Shown: in pieces, positions 35,274 through 44,294 of the stretch
How positions within the stretch are numbered: position 1 is the first letter of the stretch
How the letters are laid out: every line of letters starts with the position of its first letter
DNA from: Clostridia bacterium
GTDB taxonomy: Bacteria; Bacillota; Clostridia; Oscillospirales; Acutalibacteraceae
Length of the DNA: 64,000 nucleotides
Assembly: GCA_900752115.1 (NCBI GenBank)
Contig: CAADUC010000108.1
Coordinates: 9,329 to 73,328, forward strand
Direction: 5' to 3'
Program-made: the position numbers and the translations under genes
Notes under the pieces: model-generated
The model's database searches: none
What the model was told of the DNA's origin: nothing
Seen by the model: the letters and a program-made list of their open reading frames with translations, nothing else

Positions 35274-37184
35274 TTACGCTCCGATGGAATTGCCGGTGTA
35301 AAGCTGATAGTAACGGCCCTTCTCCTCAATGAGCTGATCGTGCGTGCCGCGCTCAATGATACGGCCCTGTTCAAGTACCATGATGCAATCGGAGTTGCGA
35401 ACCGTGGAAAGGCGATGCGCAATCACAAAGGTGGTACGGCCCTTCATCAAACGGTCCATTCCCTCCTGTACCAGCTTCTCCGTACGGGTATCGATCGAGG
35501 ACGTCGCTTCATCAAGGATCAGCACAGGCGGATCGGCAACCGCCGCACGGGCAATAGCCAGCAGCTGGCGCTGGCCCTGGCTGAGGTTCGCGCCATCTCC
35601 CGTGAGCATGGTCTGGTAGCCATCCGGCAGACGGCGGACAAAGCCGTCCGCATTCGCCAGCTTTGCGGCTGCAATGCATTCCTCATCCGTCGCATCCAGC
35701 CTGCCGTAACGGATGTTATCCATTACGGTACCGGTAAAGAGGTGCGTATCCTGGAGCACCATGCCCAGTGAACGGCGCAAATCCCCTTTCTTGATCTTAT
35801 TGATATTGATCCCGTCATAACGGATCTTACCATCCTGGATATCGTAGAAACGGTTGATCAGATTCGTGATGGTCGTTTTTCCGGCACCGGTACTGCCGAC
35901 AAACGCGATCTTCTGACCAGGCGTTGCAAAAAGCTTAATATTGTGCAGGACGATCTTATCCTCATTATAGCCAAAATCGACGTCGTTGAAGGTGATATCG
36001 CCCTCCAGCTTGGTATAGGTCACGGTTCCGTCCGCCTTATGCGGATGACGCCAGGCCCATACGCCGGTACGCTCGGTCGCTTCCGTAAGGCTTCCGTCCG
36101 GATTTTCCTTGGCATTCACCAGCTCGACATAGCCGTTGTCTTCCTCCGGCTTCTCATCCAGAAGCGAGAATACACGGCCGGCGCCCGCCATGGCCATTAC
36201 AATGCTGTTGAGCTGCTGGCTGATCTGCGTGACAGGCATGCTCGAATTGCGGTTCAGCGTCATAAAGGTAATCAGCGTGCCGAGCGTCAGTCCGACGTAT
36301 CCGCTCAGTGCCATAATGGAACCGACGACAGCACACAGCACATAGCTGATGTTTCCGATGTTGGCGTTGACCGGCATGGTAATGTTGGCAAAGGTATTGG
36401 CGTTGCGTGCACTTTCACGCAAATCGTCGTTGAGCTTTTTGAACTGCTCAATGCTCTTTTCCTCGTGGCAGAACACCTTGACAACCTTCTGGCCATCCAT
36501 CATTTCCTCGATATAGCCGTTGACACGGCCCAAGTCCTTTTGCTGCTTTCCAAAGTAAAGAGCGGATTTTGCAGCGATCTTGGAGGTAACGAACAGCATC
36601 ACGCCAATCATCAGAAGAGTGAGGAGTGTCAGCGGAATGTTCAGAAGAAACATACTTGCAAACGTGGTAATCACGCTGACAAGCGAGTTGACCACCTGCG
36701 GAATGCTCTGGCTGATCAGCTGGCGAAGCGTATCGACATCATTCGTATAAATCGACATGATATCGCCGTGCGCATGCGTATCAAAGTATTTGATCGGAAG
36801 AGATTCCATGTGATGGAACAGCTCGATACGCAGGTTCCGCATGGTGCCCTGCCCGACGTTGACCATAATGCGGTTGTAGGCATATGCGCAGAGAATACCA
36901 ACCACATAAATGGTACCCACACGGAACAGAGCCGCCGACAAGCCGGAGAAGTCCGGCGTCTCCGACAGCAGAAGAGGAGAAATATAATCGTCATACAGAC
37001 TCTGCATGAACAGTGTTCCCTGAAGGGTGGCCAGCGAAGCGCCGATAACGCACAGCACCACGACGATAAAGGCCAGCCAGTATTTTTTGAGCATATATCC
37101 CAGCACACGCCCCATCACGCGGCTGAGCATCTTCATATCAACCTTTCTGAGCGACATGGGAGCTCCTCTCATCGGTCCCGGCAT
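35274..37184 (-). CDS. ABC exporter half-transporter with canonical ATP site residues
   Basis: The 636-residue protein joins a six-helix membrane domain (about residues 20-330) to an ATPase domain with Walker A (GSTGAGKTT), signature LSQGQ and Walker B ending LILDEATSSID. The Walker B Glu is present while the signature is LSQGQ instead of LSGGQ. That is the pattern of one half of a heterodimeric multidrug-type exporter. The start codon overlaps the stop of the partner gene (TAATG), so the two are coupled. An insert of about 40 residues before the ATPase domain (GVWAWRHPHK) is unusual. The substrate is unknown. Confidence 0.9.
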   Translation of the reverse strand: MPGPMRGAPMSLRKVDMKMLSRVMGRVLGYMLKKYWLAFIVVVLCVIGASLATLQGTLFMQSLYDDYISPLLLSETPDFSGLSAALFRVGTIYVVGILCAYAYNRIMVNVGQGTMRNLRIELFHHMESLPIKYFDTHAHGDIMSIYTNDVDTLRQLISQSIPQVVNSLVSVITTFASMFLLNIPLTLLTLLMIGVMLFVTSKIAAKSALYFGKQQKDLGRVNGYIEEMMDGQKVVKVFCHEEKSIEQFKKLNDDLRESARNANTFANITMPVNANIGNISYVLCAVVGSIMALSGYVGLTLGTLITFMTLNRNSSMPVTQISQQLNSIVMAMAGAGRVFSLLDEKPEEDNGYVELVNAKENPDGSLTEATERTGVWAWRHPHKADGTVTYTKLEGDITFNDVDFGYNEDKIVLHNIKLFATPGQKIAFVGSTGAGKTTITNLINRFYDIQDGKIRYDGININKIKKGDLRRSLGMVLQDTHLFTGTVMDNIRYGRLDATDEECIAAAKLANADGFVRRLPDGYQTMLTGDGANLSQGQRQLLAIARAAVADPPVLILDEATSSIDTRTEKLVQEGMDRLMKGRTTFVIAHRLSTVRNSDCIMVLEQGRIIERGTHDQLIEEKGRYYQLYTGNSIGA

Positions 37185-38950
37185 TAGTCAGCACCCCCTT
37201 CCAGCGCGCCGTCCGGCTGGTCGAAATCTCCGCCGCCCTGCGTCTGCGTCTCGTAAATATCCCGGTAAATCTCGTTGTTCTTGAGCAGATTCTCATGCGT
37301 ATCAAAGCCGTTTACACATCCGTCATCCAGCACGAGAATGCGATCGGCTCCCTGCACGCTGGAAATTCTCTGGGCAATAATCAGCTTTGTTGTGCCCGGA
37401 ATCTTCTGAGCAAAAGCCGCGCGGATTTTTGCGTCCGTCGCCGTATCCACCGCGCTTGTCGAATCATCGAGAATCAGTACGCGCGGATGCTTAAGCAAAG
37501 CACGGGCAATACACAGACGCTGCTTCTGGCCTCCGGAAACGTTCGCACCGCCCTGTTCAATCCAGGTGTTGTATCCATCCGGAAAACGTTCGATAAACTC
37601 ATCGGCGCACGCCTGCCGGCAGACCTCAATGCACTCTTCCTCAGTGGCATCCTCTTTGCCCCAACGCAGATTGTCAAGGATGGTGCCGGAGAAAAGAACG
37701 TTCTTTTGCAGGACGACAGCCACCGAGTCGCGAAGAACTTCCAAATCGTATTCACGGACGTCGCGCCCGCCTACAAAAACGGAGCCTTTGGAAACATCGT
37801 ACATACGGCTGATCAAACTGACAAGGCTCGATTTGCCGCAGCCCGTTCCGCCGATAATTCCTATCGTCTCTCCCGCCTTGATATGCAGGTTGATGTCATG
37901 GAGCGTTTCTTCTCCGCTTCCGTGCTTATAAGAGAAACTGACATTGTTAAAATCAATGGAGCCGGATTCCACTTCCATCACCGGAGCGGAGGGGTTCGTG
38001 ATATCAGGCTGTTCCTCAAGCACCTCCACAATACGCCGGCCGCTCGCAAGGCTCATCGTGATCATGACGAAAATCATGGAGAGCATCATCAAAGACATCA
38101 GGACGCTCATTACATACGTAAACATGGAGGTCAGTTCACCCTCGGTAAGAGTGCCGCCCACAATGTTATGCGCGCCAAGCCAGGAAAGTCCTATCATGCT
38201 CGAATAAATCACCAGCATCATCAGCGGATTATTGAATGCCAGCCGGCCCTCCGCCTTGACAAACATGCGATACAGTCTCTGCGCCGCGTTGCTGAACTTT
38301 TCATTCTCATATTTCTCGCGGACAAACGCCTTTACCACGCGAATAGCGGAAACATTTTCCTGCACGCTTGCGTTGAGATCATCGTATTTGCGGAATACCT
38401 GATCGAAAATTTTCATCGTCGTCAGCATGATGAAAACAAGGCCCACTGCCAAAACGGCGATGGCCACAAGGAAAATCGTACTCATCTCCGCGTTGATGAA
38501 AAAGCACATAGCCAGGGAACAAATCAACATCACGGGAGCACGCACCGCGATGCGAAGCACCATCTGATATGCGTTCTGCACATTGGTCACATCGGTCGTC
38601 ATTCTGGTGACAAGACCGGCCGTGCTGAATTTGTCAATGTTGGAAAAAGAAAATCTCTGTATGTTTTCATACATGCCCTCGCGCAGATTGCAGGCAAATC
38701 CTGACGAGGCTGCCGCTGCGTATTTTCCGGCAAGCGCTCCGAACAGAAGGCTCAAAAAGGCCATTACAATCATCACACCGCCGTAAAGATAGACCTGCCC
38801 CATATCTCCCGCCGAAATGCCCTTGTCAATGATATAGGCGATAACAAACGGAATCGCTACCTCCATCACCACTTCAAGAGCTGTAAAAATCGGCGTCAGA
38901 ATGGATACTTTTTTATATTGTTTAATTTGCCGAAACAGGGTTTTAACCAT
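37184..38950 (-). CDS. ABC exporter half-transporter with degenerate Walker B
   Basis: The 588-residue protein has six membrane helices and an ATPase domain with Walker A (GGTGCGKSS) and a canonical signature VSGGQKQRL. Its Walker B reads LILDDSTSAVD, with Asp in place of the catalytic Glu. This is the degenerate half expected to pair with the next gene, as in LmrCD or TM287/288. I placed the start at the ATG at 38950 behind GGAGGA; the frame is open 33 bases further inside the MarR gene. Its start overlaps the end of marR by eight bases. Confidence 0.91.
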   Translation of the reverse strand: MVKTLFRQIKQYKKVSILTPIFTALEVVMEVAIPFVIAYIIDKGISAGDMGQVYLYGGVMIVMAFLSLLFGALAGKYAAAASSGFACNLREGMYENIQRFSFSNIDKFSTAGLVTRMTTDVTNVQNAYQMVLRIAVRAPVMLICSLAMCFFINAEMSTIFLVAIAVLAVGLVFIMLTTMKIFDQVFRKYDDLNASVQENVSAIRVVKAFVREKYENEKFSNAAQRLYRMFVKAEGRLAFNNPLMMLVIYSSMIGLSWLGAHNIVGGTLTEGELTSMFTYVMSVLMSLMMLSMIFVMITMSLASGRRIVEVLEEQPDITNPSAPVMEVESGSIDFNNVSFSYKHGSGEETLHDINLHIKAGETIGIIGGTGCGKSSLVSLISRMYDVSKGSVFVGGRDVREYDLEVLRDSVAVVLQKNVLFSGTILDNLRWGKEDATEEECIEVCRQACADEFIERFPDGYNTWIEQGGANVSGGQKQRLCIARALLKHPRVLILDDSTSAVDTATDAKIRAAFAQKIPGTTKLIIAQRISSVQGADRILVLDDGCVNGFDTHENLLKNNEIYRDIYETQTQGGGDFDQPDGALEGGAD

Positions 38951-39395
38951 GCGTCGTCCTCCTTCCGCATTCTTTCCTGACATTGTCTCTCATTGTGAAC
39001 AAGCATTTTCTTGTAATTTCAATGGATTCCTTGTCAATTCCACGACAGATCAGCTCCTCACGTTTGTGAAGTCCTTCATCGATCACTTTGCGGATCTGAA
39101 GAGCCTTCTCCGTAAGCACAATGCGCTTTTTCCTGTCGTCTCCGGGATTCTCGAGCAGCAGCAAATACCCGCTTCCCCTCAGCTTTTTGAGCTCTGCGGA
39201 TATGGCTGATTTCGAGAGGCAGAGATGCGCGTGCAAATCAACGGAATAGACGCTCTCTCCGCTTTTGGAGAACAGGTATCCCAGAATCAGACCCTGCGAG
39301 GGGGACAAATTGCAGCTCTCAAGCTGTTCTTTCGCGCATTGTTCAAGCGCGGCATGAAGCTGCCTGAGTACGATAACGATGTTTTGTTCTCCCAC
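38943..39395 (-). CDS. MarR-family transcriptional regulator
   Basis: This winged-helix repressor is probably specific for the exporter it is transcribed with. The helix-turn-helix region spans VYSVDLHAHLCLSKSAISAE and the wing DDRKKRIVLTEKA. I prefer the GTG at 39395, with AGGAGA ten bases before it, which gives 150 residues, usual for MarR. The ATG at 39434 would add 13 residues and has a weaker GGAAA. A 20-base palindrome overlaps its promoter and could be its own operator. The stop overlaps the first exporter gene. Confidence 0.87.
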   Translation of the reverse strand: MGEQNIVIVLRQLHAALEQCAKEQLESCNLSPSQGLILGYLFSKSGESVYSVDLHAHLCLSKSAISAELKKLRGSGYLLLLENPGDDRKKRIVLTEKALQIRKVIDEGLHKREELICRGIDKESIEITRKCLFTMRDNVRKECGRRTTHG

Positions 39396-39471
39396 GCTGT
39401 TTTCTCTCCTTTCCGGTCTGCACACCTGATTCATAATCGTTTTCCATATGACTGTACGCTACAAAACTATT

Positions 39472-39491
39472 TTACATGAATTTTCTTGTAA
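39472..39491. promoter_or_regulatory. Candidate MarR operator in the divergent promoter region
   Basis: TTACATGAA-TT-TTCTTGTAA is a 20-base palindrome with one mismatched pair. On the minus strand it fills the spacer between TTCACT and TAAAAT, a plausible marR promoter. On the plus strand it overlaps the -35 of the lysR promoter. Confidence 0.65.
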
Positions 39492-39514
39492 GTGAATTCA
39501 AAATATGTTATCAT
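39486..39514 (+). promoter_or_regulatory. Predicted lysR promoter
   Basis: TTGTAA (39486-39491) and TATCAT (39509-39514) are separated by 17 bases. The RNA would start about 40 bases before the TTG start codon. Confidence 0.5.
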
Positions 39515-39516
39515 CA

Positions 39517-39531
39517 ATAAACAATGTTTAT
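39517..39531. promoter_or_regulatory. Candidate LysR binding site
   Basis: ATAAACA-A-TGTTTAT is a perfect 15-base palindrome of the T-N11-A type used by LysR regulators. It lies over the predicted lysR RNA start, a position suited to autorepression. Confidence 0.5.
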
Positions 39532-39563
39532 CAATTCAATAACAAAAGAAGGAGGAATCCCCT

Positions 39564-40448
39564 TTGAACACTTTCCAGCTGCGCTGCTTTCTGGCTGTTG
39601 CGGAACACCTGAATTTTGCCCGCGCGGCTCAGCAGCTGAATATCACCCAGCCCGCGGTAACGCACCAAATCCGTACGCTGGAGACGGAGCTGAACGTCAA
39701 GCTTTTTCGCCGGACAACGCGCACCGTGGAAATGACTCCTGCGGGGTTTCTCTTCCTGACCGACGCAAAAAGCATGGTTGGAATCGCCGAGCGCGCCAAA
39801 AAACGCTTTGAGGATCCAAACGCACAAGTGATAGAGCCTCTCTCCATCGGCTGTCACAGCTATGCGCATCTTTTTATGGTTGCCGCGGCCCTGCGAAGCA
39901 TGGAAGAGCTGCATCCCCATCTGCATCCTCAACTTCAGGTCGTCCCCTTCCAGCAGCTTCACCGCATGCTCCAGGAGGAAGCCATCGACGCCGCGCTCGG
40001 ATTCCGGGAAATTACCGGAGGAAAAACCGTCGGAACCTATCGTGAACTGCGGCGTATTCCCGTCGTATGCATTTGTCAGGAAAACAATCCTCTGGCCGAT
40101 CGAGAATGCGTTACTCCCGAGGATCTTTCCTCCGAAAAGCTGGTACTTACCGACCCTTCAACCTGTCCGACCAGCATTGTTCGCCTGCAGGGACAGCTGA
40201 TGGGAGTCCGGATCCGTTCGGACGTCCATTTCTGCGAATCCGTGGAAGCTGCCGCTGTCCTGGTGCAGGCAGGATTCGGAGTGGCCATTATTCCGGATTG
40301 GGGAATTCCTCGCTTTCTTCCGCTTGCACGCATCCCTGTCAAAGGAGTGGAACCACTCTCCTTCGGCATCTATTACAAAACGCTTGAAGCGAACGCTCCC
40401 CTGCGCAGCTTTATCCGCCTGATGCGGGAAGGTTCCGTGCAGGAATAA
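39564..40448 (+). CDS. LysR-family transcriptional regulator
   Basis: The 294-residue protein has the N-terminal LysR helix-turn-helix (FQLRCFLAVAEHLNFARAAQ, then QPAVTHQIRTLE). The C-terminal effector-binding domain includes LSIGCHSYAHLF and the EAIDAALGF stretch. It starts with TTG after a strong AAGGAGG seven to nine bases upstream. It is divergent from marR and the exporter and convergent with the lipase gene, so its target may be the exporter operon, the lipase or a gene elsewhere. The inducer is unknown. Confidence 0.9.
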   Translation: MNTFQLRCFLAVAEHLNFARAAQQLNITQPAVTHQIRTLETELNVKLFRRTTRTVEMTPAGFLFLTDAKSMVGIAERAKKRFEDPNAQVIEPLSIGCHSYAHLFMVAAALRSMEELHPHLHPQLQVVPFQQLHRMLQEEAIDAALGFREITGGKTVGTYRELRRIPVVCICQENNPLADRECVTPEDLSSEKLVLTDPSTCPTSIVRLQGQLMGVRIRSDVHFCESVEAAAVLVQAGFGVAIIPDWGIPRFLPLARIPVKGVEPLSFGIYYKTLEANAPLRSFIRLMREGSVQE

Positions 40449-40507
40449 AAAACACAGCCGCATCACTCTGCCGGAAGCAGCAGGTTCTGCGGCCGTGTTT
40501 CATTTTA
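40447..40507. terminator. Bidirectional terminator between lysR and the lipase gene
   Basis: AAACACAGCCGCA pairs with TGCGGCCGTGTTT, with one mismatch. A-rich and T-rich sequence lies on the two sides, so it serves both convergent transcripts. Confidence 0.8.
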
Positions 40508-41440
40508 GCAAAAGCGTTCCAGATAGGTTCGCAGATCGCGGTATACCTCGTCGCGGTTCGTCTCTGTAATCAAAGCATGGCGCGCTTCGGGATAAAGAAT
40601 GGTATCGACCTGATGTCCCGTTTGCTGAAGCCGCGAGGACAAACGGCGAATTCCTTCGCCGAAATCGCCAAGCGGATCCTTGTCTCCCGAAATCAAAAGA
40701 ACCGGAAGGGATACGGGAAGCCGGTGCAGCCATGCATCCGACGTTATCTCCGACTGCAGATACACGATATCCCGATATCCGGAAACCGTTAAATCAAAAC
40801 CGCAAAGCGGATCCGCAAGATAGCGATCCACCTCCGCCTCATCGCGCGTCACCCAATCGCCGGCAGTACGGTTCGGCGAAAACGCCTTGTTGAAGCGTTC
40901 TGTGGAAAGACGGGCAAAAAGCGGATGGTGCGCCTTGGCTCCAAGCTTTGCTACCATATAATCTGCCAACCGGCGCTGTGCGGCAAGCACCGCACGGTTT
41001 TGCGGCCCGCAGGTTCCCATAAAGATAGCCGCCGTCAGATCTCCGCCATATTGAGCCGCATAGGAACGGGCCAGGAACGATCCCATGCTGTGTCCCATTA
41101 AAAAATAAGGAAGGTCCGGGTGTTCGGCATGCACGATGCCGTAAAGCTTGTGCATATCCCGCACCAGATTCTGCGCGCCTCCTTCTCCGAAGTAACCGAA
41201 AGAGCCTCCCTTGGATACAGATTTCCCATGCCCCAAATGATCATTCAGCGCAACCACGAATCCCGCGCGGGCCATATAGTCAGCGAAGTCCATGTAAAGC
41301 ATGCTGTGCTCGGCCATGCCGTGGGCTATCTGGAGCACGCCGCGTCTATCCTCTTTTTCAGCCGGCTCGATCACCCGCACGAAGATCCGCTCGTCACAGG
41401 CACAGGAATCAAACGAAATATCCTTCTGGATCAAATCCAA
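40505..41440 (-). CDS. Alpha/beta hydrolase, monoacylglycerol lipase-like
   Basis: The 311-residue hydrolase has the nucleophile elbow GHSMGS (YFLMGHSMGSFLARSYA), an oxyanion motif QIAHGMAEHS and a late acidic/His pair (SGDKDPLGDFG and EARHALITETN). This matches the lysophospholipase/monoacylglycerol lipase family. I chose the TTG at 41440, since AAAGGAGGA lies seven bases before it. The upstream ATG at 41554 has no site and would add 38 residues with no family match. No signal peptide is seen, so it acts in the cytoplasm on esters of unknown kind. Confidence 0.85.
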   Translation of the reverse strand: MDLIQKDISFDSCACDERIFVRVIEPAEKEDRRGVLQIAHGMAEHSMLYMDFADYMARAGFVVALNDHLGHGKSVSKGGSFGYFGEGGAQNLVRDMHKLYGIVHAEHPDLPYFLMGHSMGSFLARSYAAQYGGDLTAAIFMGTCGPQNRAVLAAQRRLADYMVAKLGAKAHHPLFARLSTERFNKAFSPNRTAGDWVTRDEAEVDRYLADPLCGFDLTVSGYRDIVYLQSEITSDAWLHRLPVSLPVLLISGDKDPLGDFGEGIRRLSSRLQQTGHQVDTILYPEARHALITETNRDEVYRDLRTYLERFC

Positions 41441-41642
41441 GCAGATCTCCTCCTTTCCTCTTCCGATGGCCTTCTGTCTTTTAGATGATCTTCTATTTAT
41501 TATACAAGGCTTTCTGCCATTAAGCTTGACAAAATTGTAAATTTTACTGATCAATTCCGTTTTTCTCCTGCACGATACTCACGGGGAAGGGATGATTCGA
41601 TTCAAATTTCCGCAGTAACTCTCCTTCCCATCTCCGACGCAG

Positions 41643-41691
41643 CAAAAAAGCAGACGAAAAAATCCTTCACCTTTCGGATTTCTTCGTCTGC
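41643..41691 (-). terminator. Intrinsic terminator after the hemolysin III family gene
   Basis: GCAGACGAA...ATCC pairs with GGAT...TTCGTCTGC, and on the minus strand the stem runs into TTTTTTG. It lies 45 bases after the stop codon. Confidence 0.82.
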
Positions 41692-41735
41692 CCATTGTAA
41701 CGTTATGCGATGCTGGATCGTATTGGAAAAGGGGA

Positions 41736-42419
41736 TTACCCACAGATTCGGTAGACCACAAGAAAATGAAAAACGGTACCCGCCAGGCAAAAAACATGCC
41801 ACAGCGCGTGCATATAGCGAACCGTGCGGCCAATGCCGTAAATCACGGCCCCCACCGTATACAGAATGCCTCCCGTAACCAGAAGGACAAGAGAGAGACT
41901 GTCAATGCTTGCAAGAAGGGAGGGAAGAAAAAACAGCACACACCATCCCATCGCCAGATAGCAAATCATGGAAACGACGCGAAACTTTTTCATGTTAATC
42001 GCATTGAGAACGATTCCTATCACACCTGCTGTCCAGACGATACCGGCAAGCAGCCATCCCGTCTGTCCGCCGATGCAGAGCAGTGAGATTGGTGTGTACG
42101 TCCCGGCGATCAACAGATAAATCGTGCAGTGATCGAGTACCTGAAAGATTTTTTTCGCTTTGCAAACCTCGAGCGAATGATACAGCGTCGACACAAGATA
42201 AAGCAAAAACATCGTCAGGCTGTAAACACCCGCGCTGGCCAGAGAAAGAGCATCTCCGGGAGCATGCATCATCAGCACGACCGCTCCCACCGCTGCCAAC
42301 GCTACGCCCAGACCGTGTGTAATCGCATTGGCAATCTCCTCGCCTATCGTATAGCTCGGAAGAGCAAGGACGCGGCGGCGCTCTTCTCTCCATCCGGGAT
42401 TTCGGCTCACAAATTCCAT
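41736..42419 (-). CDS. Hemolysin III (HlyIII/PAQR) family membrane protein
   Basis: The 227-residue protein has seven hydrophobic helices. It has the PAQR zinc-site pattern: the Ser/His of LVSTLYHSLE, DHCTIYLLIAGTYTP, and a C-terminal HALWHVFCLAGTVFHFLVVY with its His residues. PAQR proteins are membrane hydrolase-like; the bacterial role is unclear and the hemolysin name is historical. I start it at the ATG at 42419 behind AAAGGACGG; the ATG at 42449 is also possible. It has its own terminator. Confidence 0.87.
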   Translation of the reverse strand: MEFVSRNPGWREERRRVLALPSYTIGEEIANAITHGLGVALAAVGAVVLMMHAPGDALSLASAGVYSLTMFLLYLVSTLYHSLEVCKAKKIFQVLDHCTIYLLIAGTYTPISLLCIGGQTGWLLAGIVWTAGVIGIVLNAINMKKFRVVSMICYLAMGWCVLFFLPSLLASIDSLSLVLLVTGGILYTVGAVIYGIGRTVRYMHALWHVFCLAGTVFHFLVVYRICG

Positions 42420-42553
42420 CCCCTGTCCGTCCTTTCTGTCACATAGCATTCTCGATCTTAATATATAGTTTCAAAAATCCAAACTAATAATTAAGATAGA
42501 TTATATTTAGTATTAAATACTATGTAATAGAATATACGGAATTCACAGGTTTG

Positions 42554-43447
42554 TCAAGGCAAAACTCCCTCCAGATTAAAGTCAGGGATATAATTCTTTT
42601 TCGCAGACGAGCGTTCCTGTACAAATCCGTCCAGATTCAGGGAAAACAGAAGATCCTGCACCTTATCGTATTCACGCTTTGTGACGCGACGGTTAATTTC
42701 GGGAAATTCCGCCGCCCGACCGCATGGAATATACTGCGCCATCAGACTGACCAGAACTCCCTGCGGCAGATTGGAAGCCAGCCAGGAAAGCACCTCCGCC
42801 GTATTTCTGGTGTTGGACGGAAGCAGCAGATGACGGACAATCGTCCCTCTCTGCAAAATACCATCGCCGTCAAAAACGGCAGGCCCTGTCTGACGCTCCA
42901 TTTCGAGAATCGCCGGCATAGCCGCCTGCGGATAGTTTTCCGCTCCCGAATACCGTCGGGAAAGCTCCGGAGAAAGATACTTGAGATCCGGCAGATAGAT
43001 GTCGATCAGCCCTTCCAGTTCCCGCAGTGTCTCCACCCGCTCATAGCCGCCTGAATTATAGACCACCGGAATACCGGGACGGCGCAATTTCAGCGCCTCG
43101 GCAACAGCAGGCGCAAAATGCGTCGGATTCACCAGGTTGATGTTATGCGCCCCCTGCTTTTCCAAAGAAAGAAAGATATCCGAAAGCTCCTGGGGAGAAA
43201 CACGCTTTCCCACCTCTCGCTGTGTGCTGATGGAATAATTCTGGCAAAAAACACAACCGAGCGAACAGCCTGTAAAAAAAACCGCTCCCGACCCGCGCGT
43301 ACCGCTCAAACAGGGCTCCTCCCAGTAATGAAGAGCCGCCCTGGCCACCACAGCATCCGCGCCCATCCGGCAAAAACCGCCCCCCTCTTCCGCCGAGCGA
43401 AACGCTCTGCAGCGGCGCGGGCACAGCTCGCACGCCTTAATTTCCAT
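42554..43447 (-). CDS. Radical SAM protein, PflA/AmmeMemoRadiSam-like (COG1313 type)
   Basis: The 297-residue protein has the radical SAM cluster motif CSLGCVFCQNYSIS. It also has an N-terminal cysteine set (CELCPRRCRAF and FCRMG) that may hold a second iron-sulfur cluster. It resembles pyruvate formate-lyase activating enzyme homologs of unknown target. I start it at the ATG at 43447, with AAGGAGGA nine bases before it; the longer open frame runs through the YfiH-like gene. No glycyl-radical enzyme is nearby, so its target is unknown. Confidence 0.87.
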   Translation of the reverse strand: MEIKACELCPRRCRAFRSAEEGGGFCRMGADAVVARAALHYWEEPCLSGTRGSGAVFFTGCSLGCVFCQNYSISTQREVGKRVSPQELSDIFLSLEKQGAHNINLVNPTHFAPAVAEALKLRRPGIPVVYNSGGYERVETLRELEGLIDIYLPDLKYLSPELSRRYSGAENYPQAAMPAILEMERQTGPAVFDGDGILQRGTIVRHLLLPSNTRNTAEVLSWLASNLPQGVLVSLMAQYIPCGRAAEFPEINRRVTKREYDKVQDLLFSLNLDGFVQERSSAKKNYIPDFNLEGVLP

Positions 43448-44294
43448 TTTGCTCCTCCTTCGGCACAACCGCAAGGAAAGCAGCCAAACCACCGCGCACA
43501 CCGCCTGTCGCGCGGTGCGACCAGAGCAGCCTGTCATTGCATTTGGTGCAAAGCCGCGCAGTGCTGATATGCTCCGGCAAAACGCCTGCCTCCAGCAATA
43601 CACGGCGGTTCGCCTCCCACAAATCAAGCCTGTACTTTCCGTTCGCCGCCTCATACAGGAAGGAGCGGGGTGAGAGGCTTTCCAGCGCAAGAAACTCCCG
43701 GGCCACTGTTTCGTCCACTTCGTAGCAGCACGCGCCGATCGACGGTCCAACAGCGACGAGCAGATCCTCGGGACGGCTTCCGAACTCTACCGCCATCCGG
43801 CGAACCATACAAGCCCCCATTTTTGCCGCCGTCCCTCTCCATCCGGAATGGCCAAGCCCAACGGCACGATGGACGGGATCCGCGAAAAAGAGAGGCGTAC
43901 AGTCCGCATAATACGTCACAAGCGTCACAGACGGATCATCGGTGAGGAGACCGTCCACACTCTCGCGATCCTTTGGCCGCGTGATACCGACGCCCCGCTC
44001 CGCCGCTGTCACGCGCCGCACCACCGTATGATGATCCTGCGCGGAAGCAGTCAGGCTTTCATAAGAAAAGCCGGTCGCGGCACAAAAACGGCGGAAGTTC
44101 TCCTCCACATTCTCGCGCGGATCTCCGCGCCCGAAATTGAGGTTCATCGATTCAAAGGCCCCCGTGCTGACGCCGCCCAGACGGGTGGAAAAGGCATGAC
44201 GGACAAAAGGAAGCTCCTCAAACGACGGAAACGTCAGCCAGCCAACAGAATCTTTCTCATGATAATTCATACAGCCAACCGGCAGCTTTTCCAT
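43437..44294 (-). CDS. pgeF: YfiH-family purine nucleoside phosphorylase / laccase-domain protein
   Basis: YfiH-family (DUF152) proteins hold a zinc site and have been shown to act on purine nucleosides or to edit peptidoglycan precursors. This 285-residue protein has the family marks HAFSTRLGGVSTGAFESMNL, DCTPLFFADPVHRAVGLGHSGWRGT and GPSIGACCYEVDE with Cys and His ligands. The start at 44294 (MEKLPVGCMN) follows GGGAGGGA; the open frame begins nine residues earlier. It overlaps the radical SAM gene by eleven bases, so the two are co-expressed. Confidence 0.87.
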   Translation of the reverse strand: MEKLPVGCMNYHEKDSVGWLTFPSFEELPFVRHAFSTRLGGVSTGAFESMNLNFGRGDPRENVEENFRRFCAATGFSYESLTASAQDHHTVVRRVTAAERGVGITRPKDRESVDGLLTDDPSVTLVTYYADCTPLFFADPVHRAVGLGHSGWRGTAAKMGACMVRRMAVEFGSRPEDLLVAVGPSIGACCYEVDETVAREFLALESLSPRSFLYEAANGKYRLDLWEANRRVLLEAGVLPEHISTARLCTKCNDRLLWSHRATGGVRGGLAAFLAVVPKEEQNGN

